This document shows, piece by piece, positions 49,612 to 58,964 of a stretch of DNA of 64,000 bases. This stretch comes from Ruminococcus sp. (GTDB lineage: Bacteria; Bacillota; Clostridia; Oscillospirales; Ruminococcaceae). Both the position numbers and the translations under genes were made by a program. The number at the start of each line of letters is the position of its first letter. The first letter of the stretch is position 1. Location: NCBI GenBank assembly GCA_017525915.1, contig JAFXSC010000018.1, positions 62,001 to 126,000 on the forward strand. The letters are read 5' to 3'. Under the pieces are notes generated by a model. It saw nothing but the letters and a program-made list of their open reading frames with translations, was not told the origin of the DNA and searched no databases.

Positions 49612-49677
49612 AAAGCTGCTCCTTTGTCCGCAGAACGCTTTTTGCGCTGAAAATGGCAAAAACTGTCAGATTAAGTA

Positions 49678-49706
49678 TTGACAAACAGCTCCGGGTATTA
49701 TATAAT
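49678..49706 (+). promoter_or_regulatory. Promoter of cyclophilin gene 1
   Basis: TTGACA (49678-49683), 17-bp spacer, TATAAT (49701-49706). Confidence 0.8.
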
Positions 49707-49784
49707 ATGTATATATGTCGGATTTCAAGCAAATGATATATATGCGGCTGAAATAAAAAAGCCGGCGGAAAAAAGGAAATACAG

Positions 49785-50600
49785 ATGACCCGTAACAACC
49801 ATTTGATAAGGAATATCATTCTAATAGCGCTGATAATGTGCGGACTTTCGCTGTCGCTCATGCTCCTGACCAAGACAAGAGAATACAATAACAGGAAAAT
49901 GACGATAGATGTCGATACAATGAAGCTCGTCCAGCTCGATCCGCCGCAGGAAGGCGACCCTGTTGCCATTGTGGATACGACGATCGGCGAGGTGAGATTC
50001 AGGCTCTATCCGGAATACTCCCCCGAAGCTGTCAGGAATTTCGTTGAGCTTGCAGAAAGCGGCTACTACGACGGCACTTATGTCTTTGATGCAATGAACG
50101 GGGCTTACGCGAGCATGGGTGCTCCCAACAAGGACGGCTCCCTCAATGTCAGTTCGTCAAGCAGTCAGGAACGCATAAAGCGCGAACTCAATCAGGATCT
50201 CTGGCCGTTCCGCGGCACGGTCTGCCTTTTCAACAATACCTTCAAAAGGACGTTCAAGCAGTATATTTTCGGCGGCGGTACCTACTACTGCGGAAGCCGT
50301 TTCACTATGCTCAACTCCGTCCTGTTCAACGATGAGTTCAAGCAGGAGATAAGAGAGAGCTCCGTAAGCAGTGAGCTTGCGGAAGCCTTTATTGAAAAGG
50401 GCGGTATCCCGAATTATTCCCAGCAGTTCACTATTATCGGTCAGACCTATCAGGGACTTGACGTTGTCGATGCTCTTGCATCGCTCCCTTCACGCAATGA
50501 CGGCGAACACCATGTGCCGCTTGAAGAAGTGAAGATCAACTCCGTAAAGATAGATACCTATCATGCAGCAGATGCAGAAAACGGCACGGAACAAAAATAG
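49785..50600 (+). CDS. Membrane-anchored degenerate cyclophilin
   Basis: The 271-residue protein has an N-terminal anchor (about residues 8-28) and a cyclophilin-like domain (about 60-260): VAIVDTTIGEVRFRLYPEYS, VRNFVELAESGYYDG and a late FTIIGQTYQGLDVVDALASL. The catalytic FHR/QGGD region is replaced by VFDAMNGAYASMGAP, so peptidyl-prolyl isomerase activity is doubtful; a chaperone or binding role is more likely. It precedes a canonical cyclophilin lipoprotein with its own promoter. Confidence 0.82.
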   Translation: MTRNNHLIRNIILIALIMCGLSLSLMLLTKTREYNNRKMTIDVDTMKLVQLDPPQEGDPVAIVDTTIGEVRFRLYPEYSPEAVRNFVELAESGYYDGTYVFDAMNGAYASMGAPNKDGSLNVSSSSSQERIKRELNQDLWPFRGTVCLFNNTFKRTFKQYIFGGGTYYCGSRFTMLNSVLFNDEFKQEIRESSVSSELAEAFIEKGGIPNYSQQFTIIGQTYQGLDVVDALASLPSRNDGEHHVPLEEVKINSVKIDTYHAADAENGTEQK

Positions 50601-50670
50601 TGCATTTCAATAAATATTGCCCGGAAGGTAAGCGGCTTTGCCCGTTTGTTACAAAAATCCGGCGCAGCTA

Positions 50671-50699
50671 TTTACAAATCAAGGTTTTTGCTGTATAAT
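50671..50699 (+). promoter_or_regulatory. Promoter of cyclophilin gene 2
   Basis: TTTACA (50671-50676), 17-bp spacer, TATAAT (50694-50699). Confidence 0.75.
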
Positions 50700-50766
50700 G
50701 TTTAGGCTAGAAAGATTTGGGTAAATTACTTGATTTCACTATTATTATTCAGGGAGTGAAATTTTA

Positions 50767-51735
50767 ATGCTTAAAGCACGAATGGCAGCCGTTCTTTGCT
50801 GCCTGCTTGCCGCATCTGCACTCGTTTCCTGCGGCGAAAAGAACATAAGCGTTTCAGACGTCACCACTACCGAGGCTGCCACACAGGCTGCAACCAATGA
50901 GCCTGTTGCTATCGGTTCGGATGTCAGGAACTTCACCGCTCCCCAGGACGGTGAGGAGGTCGTTGTACTTACGGTCAAGGGCTACGGCGATATCAGGATA
51001 AAGCTCTTCCCGGAATATGCCGAAAAAGGCGTTGAGAACTTCAAGACCCTCGCTGAACAGGGCTACTACAACGGTATTATTTTCCACAGAATAATCAATA
51101 AATTCATGATACAGGGCGGCGACCCCACCGGTACAGGCAGGGGCGGCAGTTCCATTTGGGGCAGCAAGTTCGAGGGCGGCACAGACCCCCACCTCGTTCA
51201 CGTTGCCGGTGCTGTTGCATACGCAAACAGCGGCGCTACTTCCACGAATGGCAGCCAGTTCTATATCGTGACCGGCCAGACCTTCACGGAAGATCAGTTC
51301 GCGCCTACTTACCCCGAGTCTGCAAAGGAAGCTTATCTCAAGGCAGGCGGTTATCCGTGGCTTGACGGCGGTTACACGGTATTCGGTCAGGTCTATGACG
51401 GACTTGATGTTGTGTTCAAGCTCCAGCAGGTGCAGACCGATTCAAGCGATAAGCCCCTCACAGACGTCGTTATCGAATCCATGAGAGTCGAGAAGTACGA
51501 CGGCAGGGCGATGAAGTGGTATGCGACCGACTATCCGGGATTAAGGTCCGCTGAGACGACTACCGAGGCTTCTTCTGTGGCTTCCTCGGAGACGACAGGC
51601 GAAGCTTCGTCCGAAGCCGCTTCCACTACCGCAGAGTCTGAACAGCAGACTACTACAACAGAGACAACGACCGCGGAGCTCCAGACCTCCACGGAAACAA
51701 CCACTACCGGGGCTTCCCCGGCTGATGCCCAGTGA
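50767..51735 (+). CDS. Cyclophilin-type peptidyl-prolyl isomerase lipoprotein
   Basis: The 322-residue protein has a lipoprotein signal (LLAASALVSCGE, Cys at about residue 19) and an intact cyclophilin domain (about 60-235): VENFKTLAEQGYYNGIIFHR, MIQGGDPTGTGRGG with the catalytic FHR and QGGD, NSGATSTNGSQFYI and YTVFGQVYDGLDVV. A Thr/Ser/Glu-rich low-complexity tail (about 265-322) may extend into the wall. It assists folding of exported proteins. Followed by murA. Confidence 0.93.
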   Translation: MLKARMAAVLCCLLAASALVSCGEKNISVSDVTTTEAATQAATNEPVAIGSDVRNFTAPQDGEEVVVLTVKGYGDIRIKLFPEYAEKGVENFKTLAEQGYYNGIIFHRIINKFMIQGGDPTGTGRGGSSIWGSKFEGGTDPHLVHVAGAVAYANSGATSTNGSQFYIVTGQTFTEDQFAPTYPESAKEAYLKAGGYPWLDGGYTVFGQVYDGLDVVFKLQQVQTDSSDKPLTDVVIESMRVEKYDGRAMKWYATDYPGLRSAETTTEASSVASSETTGEASSEAASTTAESEQQTTTTETTTAELQTSTETTTTGASPADAQ

Positions 51736-51813
51736 TTACGGGCAAAATGAGAGACAAAAGAAAGAAATTCAGGAGCAGATAAATATATCCTGAAAACTAA
51801 GGAGAGAAAAATA

Positions 51814-53112
51814 TTGGATAAATTTGTTATCAAGGGCGGAAGAAGACTCACCGGCGAGGTCACCATAAGCGGTGCCAAGAACGCCGCAGTTGCTATACTT
51901 CCGGCAGTAATACTGTCAGACGAGCCGTGTATCATCGAGAATGTTCCTTCCATAAGCGATGTGAACATAAGCCTCCGTATCCTCAGGGAAATGGGTGCGA
52001 AAGTCGATGAGGCCGGCAAGGACACCTACCGCATCGACCCGACCGGTATCGACAAATGCTGCGTACCCTATGAAACGGCAAGAAAAATGCGCGCCTCATA
52101 CTACTTCCTCGGTGCTCTGCTCGGAAAGTTCAATAAGGCGAGAGTTTCTATGCCCGGCGGCTGCCCTCTCGGCGACCGTCCGATAGATCAGCATCTCAAG
52201 GCTTTCTCTGCTCTCGGCGCTGAGTATTCTCTCAGTCAGGGCATGATAGACCTCAGAGCAGACAAGCTCAGAGGCAGCCAGATATTCTTCGACGTTGTTA
52301 CCGTCGGAGCTACTATGAATGCTATGCTCGCCGCTGTCAAGGCGGAAGGGCTTACTGTTATCGAAAATGCCGCTAAGGAGCCTCATATCGTTGATCTTGC
52401 AAACTTCCTCAACTCTATGGGCGCAAACATCATGGGCGCAGGTACGGACGTTATCAAGATCAGAGGCGTTGAGCACCTCCACGGTACAAGCTATGCCGTT
52501 ATCCCCGACCAGATCGAGGCTGGCACCTTCATGATCGCGGCAGCAGCTACAAAGGGCGATGTTCTTATCAAGAACGTTATCCCCAAGCACCTCGAATCCA
52601 TAACCAAAAAGCTTGAGAAGATCGGCGTGAACATCGAGCAGTTCGATGACAGCGTGAGAGTATGGGCTGACGGCAAGCTTACCAAGGCTAACGTCAAGAC
52701 CACTCCGCACCCTGGTTTCCCGACGGATATGCAGCCCCAGATCGCCACTCTCCTCACTCTTGCAGAGGGTACGAGCATCGTTACCGAGGGCGTATGGGAG
52801 CAGCGTTTCCGCTATGTGGACGAGCTCCGCAGAATGGGCGCTGATATCACCGTGAACGGCAAAGTCGCTCTCATCGAGGGCACCGGCAAGCTCATGGGCG
52901 CTCCCGTGAAGGCTTGCGACCTCAGAGCAGGCGCAGCGCTTATCATTGCAGGTCTCGCAGCTCAGGGCATCACCGAGATAGAGGATATCTTCCATATCGA
53001 GCGCGGTTACGACTGTATGGAGGGCAAACTCCGTCAGCTCGGCGCGGATATCGAGAAGGTCAGCGTTCCGGATAAAGCCGCTGCCAAGACCGATAAGAAA
53101 GAAGCAGTATAA
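51814..53112 (+). CDS. murA: UDP-N-acetylglucosamine 1-carboxyvinyltransferase
   Basis: MurA transfers enolpyruvate from PEP to UDP-GlcNAc in the first committed step of peptidoglycan synthesis. The 432-residue protein contains GAKNAAVAILPAVIL near the N-terminus, RVSMPGGCPLGDRPIDQHLK with the active-site Cys (fosfomycin target), EAGTFMIAAAATKGDV and DLRAGAALIIAGLAA. It starts with TTG 51814 after AAGGAGAG. A Lys-rich extension closes the protein. Confidence 0.95.
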   Translation: MDKFVIKGGRRLTGEVTISGAKNAAVAILPAVILSDEPCIIENVPSISDVNISLRILREMGAKVDEAGKDTYRIDPTGIDKCCVPYETARKMRASYYFLGALLGKFNKARVSMPGGCPLGDRPIDQHLKAFSALGAEYSLSQGMIDLRADKLRGSQIFFDVVTVGATMNAMLAAVKAEGLTVIENAAKEPHIVDLANFLNSMGANIMGAGTDVIKIRGVEHLHGTSYAVIPDQIEAGTFMIAAAATKGDVLIKNVIPKHLESITKKLEKIGVNIEQFDDSVRVWADGKLTKANVKTTPHPGFPTDMQPQIATLLTLAEGTSIVTEGVWEQRFRYVDELRRMGADITVNGKVALIEGTGKLMGAPVKACDLRAGAALIIAGLAAQGITEIEDIFHIERGYDCMEGKLRQLGADIEKVSVPDKAAAKTDKKEAV

Positions 53113-53118
53113 TAAATC

Positions 53119-53146
53119 GGGACGTCCGTATGGACGTCCTTTTTTA
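53119..53146 (+). terminator. Terminator of murA
   Basis: GGACGTCC (53120-53127) / GGACGTCC (53132-53139) followed by TTTTTT. Confidence 0.9.
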
Positions 53147-53171
53147 TGAATAACGACTTTTTGACAAAATG

Positions 53172-53197
53172 AAACGGCGGACTAATGTCCGCCGTTT
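53172..53197 (-). terminator. Stem-loop after the YfhO-type gene
   Basis: Perfect 11-bp stem AAACGGCGGAC (53172-53182) / GTCCGCCGTTT (53187-53197) with a TAAT loop, on the far side of the YfhO stop codon. Confidence 0.7.
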
Positions 53198-53200
53198 GGT

Positions 53201-56200
53201 TTATTTCTTCTTTTTCTTCTTTTTGCCGTTGTTATGGTTCTTCGGCTTTGAGGGCTGTGCTGCCGGCTTTTTGGGCTCGGCTGTCGTTCCGGAAACCGTT
53301 TCCTTTGCAGTTTCTGCGGTGCTTTCAGCTTCAGCAGCAGCTTCGCTGACTGCTTCCTCAGTTTCTTCTGCGACCTCTGAAGCGTTATCGTTGAAGTTCT
53401 TTATGAGCTCATCGGTCTTCTGCTGGAGCTCCTTTGCTTCTTCTTCAGCCTTTTCATCGGCCTTGCGTGCCTTTTCTTCAACGTTTCCGGCGACTTCACC
53501 CTTTGACTTGATTATCTGGACGCCGTTCTTCGATTTCTTCATGTCTGCGTTCGCATTCTTGATTATCGAGGGCTTTTCGTCCTTCTTCTTGGTCTTTTCA
53601 CTGCCGTCGGACTTTTCGTCCTTATCGCTGTCGTTTGAGGACTTCTGTTCGTCAGCTTCGGGAGTTTCCTCGGTCAGACCGAGCTTTTTGCGCTCCTTTT
53701 CCTCGCGGCGTGCCTTGAGGACGGGATTGTAGCGCTTGTCGTAGATAACGAACATGATGATTATGATTATGCCGAGTATCAGCGTGAATACGCCTATCTT
53801 GAATCCGGGCGGCGTATAGGTCATGCTGATCGTGTGCTCACCGTCGGAGATATCGTCCATTCTGATACCGATGAACGCATCAAGGAGAGCGACCTGCCCC
53901 TCAGACTTGTCCTTGTTTACGAGACGCTGGATACCGTCTTCGTCCTTCTGGACCATAACGATGTTCTTGATCTTCTTGCCGTCGATCTTGATCTCCCAGC
54001 CGGGCTCGTAGGGGATAGATGTTACGAATACCTGACCCTGCTTTACGTTGACAGTACCTTCAAGGTGACGCTCGGTGGACTTGCTCATGTCGATGTTCCA
54101 CTGACCTTCCCTGAGGGAGTTGATGTCCTTTGCGAACTCCTCCTCATCGAGGTAGCAGAAGTGGAAGCCGTCGTCCTTCTTGACCATGAGGTACTCATTT
54201 GCGCCGGTATACTGGCCCTTGTCGCCGGCAGCCTGTATCGTGAAGCGGACCTCGACCTCCTGACCCTTAGTGAACGGGCCGAGCCTTACGATAGGCGAGG
54301 AGTTGGTCTCGAAGTATGTACCGTATCCGTCATACTGTGATGAGGAGGTACCGGCATATGTGCCGTCTTCCTTCTTCATGCCGACCCATACGTTGCACGC
54401 CTTCTTGACCTTGGAGTTGAGGTGCATATAGATATTGCCGTCAACGGGGCTTGTGAAGCGGACGTTTACAACAGCATCGGTAGAAGTGCTGTATGACTCA
54501 TAGCAGTCGTGAACTGTCTGAATCTTTGTCTTTATGTCGGTGTGGATATAGTCGTGGAGACGTACCTGATTCTCGTCGTAGAGCACCTCGCTCTTTACGG
54601 ACTTGTAGTATTCCTTGCCGGAGTTGCCGGTCATGGAAGCGAGCATAGTGTTGAGGTTATTGAACGGATTGTTCTCGTCGAGATAGGGGATATCGAGGAT
54701 AGACCTGTCAGCCATCCAGCCTATCGAGAGAGCGTTGGGGTTGTTGTAGATATCGACGTAATCCGTGATGACCTTGAGATTGGGCTCGTCATAGCGCTTG
54801 TAAGCGATGCCTGTGAGCTCCGGCACCTTTACATATGAAGCGTCGAGGAGCTTCTTGCTGCCGTAGCTGCGGTTGGGCGCGTCAATGACGTATTTTATGC
54901 CGAGGAGCGAATCTGCAACAGGGTTGCTTCCCTCATACTTTGACTCAAAGCTCTGTGTGAAATAGCCGAGGTACTCGATGACCTTGATGGCTCTTGCGTT
55001 CATTACCGAGCTGGAGTGCGATATACCGCGGAGACCGTAAGCCATATCGTCATTGCCCATACGGCTGTAAGTTTTTTCTGCACGGTAGAAGCTTCCGTCA
55101 TAGTCCTCGAGCTTTGAGACGATATCCTCCGGTGCGCTTGTTATCTCAGCGTAGGATTCGTGGCAGCTGTTGCCGACTTCCTTGTATATCTTGCGGAAGG
55201 AGTCGTAGCAGTTGTAGCCGCCCTCGAAGCATACGAGGCAGGCGGTCGCCGTAAGAAGAACAGCCTTGGCGTTCTTGTTCTTTACGGTGCTGTAAGTGAA
55301 TATCAGTACGATATATACTGCCGCAAGGAGAAGTCCGAAGCCGAGAGTTCCCAGCCATATCTCCTGCCAGCGGTCAGCGCCGTAGTTCATTTCAGCCTTG
55401 TAGTAGAGTCCCTTTGCAACGTACTTGTACTTTGATTCGTTGTAGTTGTAGCTCTTCATCTTCGACTCGAAGAATACCACGAACAGGGCTATTCCTATGA
55501 AAGAGCTGAGACCGTAGGTCATGGGCGCGGCGTGCTTGCCCATAATGTCGTAGAGCATACTCCGCGGATTTATCCGCAGACCGTCAAGGTGTACGAATAC
55601 TTCCGCTGCCATTGATACGAGTATAAACGATACCAGGAACGAGTAGCGGTAGGGGAGCCAGTTCGGGTCCTGACCGCCGTGCCAGTACATATTGAGCGGC
55701 TTGATGTACATACTCATCACCATAACGATGAGCAGGAAGCCTGCGCCGAGCTTTTTGTTGCGCTTTATGTCCTTGTTGAAGAAATAGAGCGGGAAGAGGA
55801 CTACTGTGAGCACACCGCAGTATATCTCCGGTCTGCCGTAGAATCCTGTTCCCTCGTCAACGTTTACGGAGTAATACTGGTTCGGCAGGAGCGTAGGAAC
55901 GAGCTCCGGCAGCTTGAACAGGTGCTTGTGCCAGTCGTATACCGGCTCGGAGAAGTCGAACTTACCGAGCGCAAGTGCGTTGTAGACGGGTAGTATCATG
56001 AACATACTGCAAAGCAGGACGACTATGGTCGAAACACCCATGATACCGCAGGTCTTTGCGTACTCCTTGAAGGTCTTGAACTTCCTCTGCGTTCCGAAGA
56101 ACAGGTAGTAGACGAAGTATATTGCCACGAATATTGCGACCATGAAGCCGATATAGAAGTTCGCAACGAACATGATGGCTGTGGGGATGATGTAGTTCAC

Positions 56201-56893
56201 CTTTCTGCCGTCGTCGATGAGATATTCAACACCGAGGATTATCAGCGGCAGGAATATAGGACCGTCTATCCACATGGGGTTTATGAGCTGGATAACGACA
56301 TATGCCATCATCGCGTACATCGTTGAGAATATCACAGACGGCCATGCGGCGAGCTTTTTCGATCTCTGTGCGTATATGCAGAATGTCGCGCCGCACGCGC
56401 CTACCTTGCATATCTGCATTATCATTATCGCTTCGAGGATATACTTTCTCGGCATGAGTATCGGTATCAGCGTGAAGGGGCTTGCGAGATAGTAGCCGAT
56501 GACACCCATGAATCCGCCGGAGAGGTTTCTGCTCCAGTTGTAGAAGAAGCTTCCGTCTCCCCAGAAGGCATCGCGTATGCCCTCAAAGTAGTAGATGTAC
56601 TGACCGTTGAGGTCAAGAGTGAGGACCGAGCGGTGCTTTCCTTCACCGAGGGGATAGATATCGAAGTTGTAGTATGCTATGAGCGTGAGAAGCATGGGTA
56701 TGATGAATGCGACGATGCACACCCACGGGTTGAATTTCGGGCCTCTCAGCGCGGTAATGAAATCAGCGGGAGCGTTCTGTGCGGCAGGCCGCTTTCCCTG
56801 ATTCCGGGGCTTGTAGTTGGTATACTTCTTTTTTCCGCCCGGGCTCGTCGTCTGACGGCTTTTCTGGGCGGCAGAAGTGCCTGATTTAGCCAA
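53201..56893 (-). CDS. YfhO-family membrane protein with long charged tails
   Basis: The 1230-residue protein has a basic N-terminal tail (about 1-55), about twelve membrane helices (about 58-580) typical of YfhO/GT-C type glycosyltransferases, a large extracytoplasmic domain (about 590-1010) and a last helix (about 1030-1050; IGVFTLILGIIIIIMFVIYD). An exceptional cytoplasmic tail (about 1055-1230) of Lys/Glu/Ala-rich coiled-coil-like sequence ends in PKNHNNGKKKKKKK. YfhO proteins are proposed to transfer sugars to lipoteichoic acid or other envelope polymers. It starts with TTG after AGGAGG. Confidence 0.9.
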   Translation of the reverse strand: MAKSGTSAAQKSRQTTSPGGKKKYTNYKPRNQGKRPAAQNAPADFITALRGPKFNPWVCIVAFIIPMLLTLIAYYNFDIYPLGEGKHRSVLTLDLNGQYIYYFEGIRDAFWGDGSFFYNWSRNLSGGFMGVIGYYLASPFTLIPILMPRKYILEAIMIMQICKVGACGATFCIYAQRSKKLAAWPSVIFSTMYAMMAYVVIQLINPMWIDGPIFLPLIILGVEYLIDDGRKVNYIIPTAIMFVANFYIGFMVAIFVAIYFVYYLFFGTQRKFKTFKEYAKTCGIMGVSTIVVLLCSMFMILPVYNALALGKFDFSEPVYDWHKHLFKLPELVPTLLPNQYYSVNVDEGTGFYGRPEIYCGVLTVVLFPLYFFNKDIKRNKKLGAGFLLIVMVMSMYIKPLNMYWHGGQDPNWLPYRYSFLVSFILVSMAAEVFVHLDGLRINPRSMLYDIMGKHAAPMTYGLSSFIGIALFVVFFESKMKSYNYNESKYKYVAKGLYYKAEMNYGADRWQEIWLGTLGFGLLLAAVYIVLIFTYSTVKNKNAKAVLLTATACLVCFEGGYNCYDSFRKIYKEVGNSCHESYAEITSAPEDIVSKLEDYDGSFYRAEKTYSRMGNDDMAYGLRGISHSSSVMNARAIKVIEYLGYFTQSFESKYEGSNPVADSLLGIKYVIDAPNRSYGSKKLLDASYVKVPELTGIAYKRYDEPNLKVITDYVDIYNNPNALSIGWMADRSILDIPYLDENNPFNNLNTMLASMTGNSGKEYYKSVKSEVLYDENQVRLHDYIHTDIKTKIQTVHDCYESYSTSTDAVVNVRFTSPVDGNIYMHLNSKVKKACNVWVGMKKEDGTYAGTSSSQYDGYGTYFETNSSPIVRLGPFTKGQEVEVRFTIQAAGDKGQYTGANEYLMVKKDDGFHFCYLDEEEFAKDINSLREGQWNIDMSKSTERHLEGTVNVKQGQVFVTSIPYEPGWEIKIDGKKIKNIVMVQKDEDGIQRLVNKDKSEGQVALLDAFIGIRMDDISDGEHTISMTYTPPGFKIGVFTLILGIIIIIMFVIYDKRYNPVLKARREEKERKKLGLTEETPEADEQKSSNDSDKDEKSDGSEKTKKKDEKPSIIKNANADMKKSKNGVQIIKSKGEVAGNVEEKARKADEKAEEEAKELQQKTDELIKNFNDNASEVAEETEEAVSEAAAEAESTAETAKETVSGTTAEPKKPAAQPSKPKNHNNGKKKKKKK

Positions 56894-56970
56894 TTTTGTT
56901 CCTCCTAACCATGTTATTCGGGAGCGTTTGGCTGTTGTAACGCCATACTCCCCTATTATAATACTATGCT

Positions 56971-56999
56971 ATTATATCACATCTGTTTTGCTTTTGCAA
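56971..56999 (-). promoter_or_regulatory. Promoter of the YfhO-type gene
   Basis: Minus-strand TTGCAA (56999-56994), 17-bp spacer, TATAAT (56976-56971). Confidence 0.7.
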
Positions 57000-57027
57000 G
57001 GGATTTTCCGTAATTTCTCCGCGAAAA

Positions 57028-57369
57028 TCAGCCGTATCTTGCTTCAATGAGCGGCTTGTCCCAGAATATGATGCCGCCCAGCTGTTCTGCGAGCTGGTCC
57101 GCGCTTTCGCGAATGCCCTCCATGAACACAGCCTCACGTTTTTTTGAACGCCTGCCCTTTGCTTCATACAGTGTTTCCGCAGCAATTGCGTCATAGCTTA
57201 CGGCAAAGTCCTCCGGGTCGTCGTGGGGGAAAAAGCTCACGCTGACCTCATAGCGGATAATGCCTTCTGAGGACGATGCTGTGAGAAGCACCTGCGCGGC
57301 ATGGCGCTGTCTGCCGTTATAATTGCAGTCAGCCGCGAAATACTGCTTGTAAACGCTTATATCGTCCAT
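57028..57369 (-). CDS. Small hypothetical protein
   Basis: I do not recognise a family. The 113-residue soluble protein has beta-rich first half (DCNYNGRQRHAAQVLLTASS, IIRYEVSVSFFPHDDPED) and a helical second half (DAIAAETLYEAKGRRSKKRE). AAAGGAGGATATC precedes the ATG. It lies between the acyltransferase and YfhO genes on the same strand, so it may be an envelope-related accessory, but this is only positional. Confidence 0.7.
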   Translation of the reverse strand: MDDISVYKQYFAADCNYNGRQRHAAQVLLTASSSEGIIRYEVSVSFFPHDDPEDFAVSYDAIAAETLYEAKGRRSKKREAVFMEGIRESADQLAEQLGGIIFWDKPLIEARYG

Positions 57370-57394
57370 GATATCCTCCTTTCAATAAACCGAA

Positions 57395-57413
57395 GGGCGG
57401 ATATTATCCGCCC
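57395..57413 (-). terminator. Stem-loop after the acyltransferase gene
   Basis: GGGCGGATA (57395-57403) / TATCCGCCC (57405-57413); no clear T-run follows on the minus strand. Confidence 0.5.
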
Positions 57414-57424
57414 CGTTAGTAAAA

Positions 57425-58684
57425 TCATTTCTTCTTTTTGCCTGCCGGTTCGGGCTCAGCGTTCAACGCTCTAATATAGTCCACACCCTTTGAGCAGAGT
57501 GAAGCTATTATCTTGTATGCGTAGGTTATCACCATGCCCCAGAACAGCGCGTGCAGGAATACATAAAGCCACGGCTGCCATACATGAGTCCAGCGGTCGT
57601 AGTTCCATGAACCGTCGGGATTCGGCGGATACTTCGCACCGTACAGACCGTAGACCTTCCTGTCGAATATGTAGGATATTAGGTAGGTCGCAAAGGTCGC
57701 GCCCGAAAGCTGCTGGAGGACGAACTTGACCTTGCTGTTGGTGGTCGTGATATCGAAAAGCAGAAGGAATATGCAGACTGCGATGATGAATATGGGATAG
57801 GTGCTGTAATCGTTGAAATGCCACGATGTGAAGTGGTAGTAGTTGTCCTTGTTGGTGTCTGCGATCGTGTGCTTGTAGGAACTCGATGTGATGAAGGCAA
57901 CTGCGGAGGCGAGCACCACGAGAACGAGGAACTTGTTGCGGAAGCAGCGCTTCGGCGGATATTCGCGGATATAAGCACCGGCGTAGTAGTAGGCGAGCGG
58001 CCACATACCGTTGAGGTAATCCGGGAAGAGCTTCGACTGGTTCTGGTACTCGAAGCCGATGAACATACTTCTTGCGAATACGGTGAATGCGGTTATGGTT
58101 ATCAGGAGTATGAGCTTCTGATTTTTAGTCTCAAGACCGTTGAATGCGAGGTTCAGGAAGGGTATCATGCAGAACAGCGCGATGTAGTAGTTGACGTACC
58201 AGCCGTAGTCAGCGGCGTTGAATTCGAGGTACTTCTTCAGCACGTTCCATGTTGTGTTCTCGGCGCCGAAGACCGTGTGATCGACCTTCAGACAGAGGAT
58301 ACCGATGAATATGTATATGGCGATTATCCTTATCAGACCTTTATAATAGGAGGGACTGAACTTCTTGTTTTTCATCAGGTAGCCTGTTGCTATCATGAAA
58401 AGCGGAACGCAGGTATATACTATCCAGCGGACTGCTATGGGGACGAGGTATTTTGTTTCACCTTCATGTATCTCGGCGTAGTAGAAGCCGTTGTAAAGGA
58501 AAGTGTGTATGCCGACTACGAAAAACGCAGCGAGTATCTTGATTATGTCGATACCGGCAAAATATGGCTTTTGCGGTGCGGACGGGGCTTTGGCAGGCTT
58601 CGGTGATGCGGACGCAGCTTTTTCCGGCTGCTCGGCGGGAGCGTTCTGAGCGGCAGCCTTCCGCTGTGTTGATTTCTTGCTCAT
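57425..58684 (-). CDS. Acyltransferase-3-type membrane protein
   Basis: The 419-residue protein has a charged Ala/Pro/Lys-rich cytoplasmic N-terminus (about 1-40) and ten or so membrane helices (about 42-400). The family signature lies in the first helix region: FAGIDIIKILAAFFVVGIHT, containing the conserved His, followed by VRWIVYTCVPLFMIATGYLM. Family members O-acetylate sugars of cell-surface polysaccharides or LTA. Both N- and C-terminal tails resemble those of the YfhO-type protein in Lys and Ala richness. Confidence 0.87.
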   Translation of the reverse strand: MSKKSTQRKAAAQNAPAEQPEKAASASPKPAKAPSAPQKPYFAGIDIIKILAAFFVVGIHTFLYNGFYYAEIHEGETKYLVPIAVRWIVYTCVPLFMIATGYLMKNKKFSPSYYKGLIRIIAIYIFIGILCLKVDHTVFGAENTTWNVLKKYLEFNAADYGWYVNYYIALFCMIPFLNLAFNGLETKNQKLILLITITAFTVFARSMFIGFEYQNQSKLFPDYLNGMWPLAYYYAGAYIREYPPKRCFRNKFLVLVVLASAVAFITSSSYKHTIADTNKDNYYHFTSWHFNDYSTYPIFIIAVCIFLLLFDITTTNSKVKFVLQQLSGATFATYLISYIFDRKVYGLYGAKYPPNPDGSWNYDRWTHVWQPWLYVFLHALFWGMVITYAYKIIASLCSKGVDYIRALNAEPEPAGKKKK

Positions 58685-58731
58685 GTCTGTGACCTTTCTT
58701 TGTTTATTTCCGGAATTGACCGAACACTATG

Positions 58732-58760
58732 ATTATATAATATTTTGCCGGCAATGTCAA
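58732..58760 (-). promoter_or_regulatory. Promoter of the acyltransferase gene
   Basis: Minus-strand TTGACA (58760-58755), 17-bp spacer, TATAAT (58737-58732). Confidence 0.8.
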
Positions 58761-58964
58761 GCGGAAATAAGCCTTTTACTATTAGTCGCATGAAAAACCG
58801 AAAACTCTCACTTATTTTTCAGGAGCGAGCACATTTACTTCCGTGAGCGAATGTACGGAAATACTTGACAAACCGCGGATATAGTTGTAATATATAATTG
58901 AAGAATGAAACGCCGGAGTGCTGCCCGGCGGAACGGACGTATTGAACAGGATAGGAGTGATATC

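Noticed and set aside
53172-53197. Stem-loop as an attenuator of murA
   Set aside because: It lies beyond the murA terminator and directly after the YfhO stop codon, so termination of the minus-strand gene is the simpler role.
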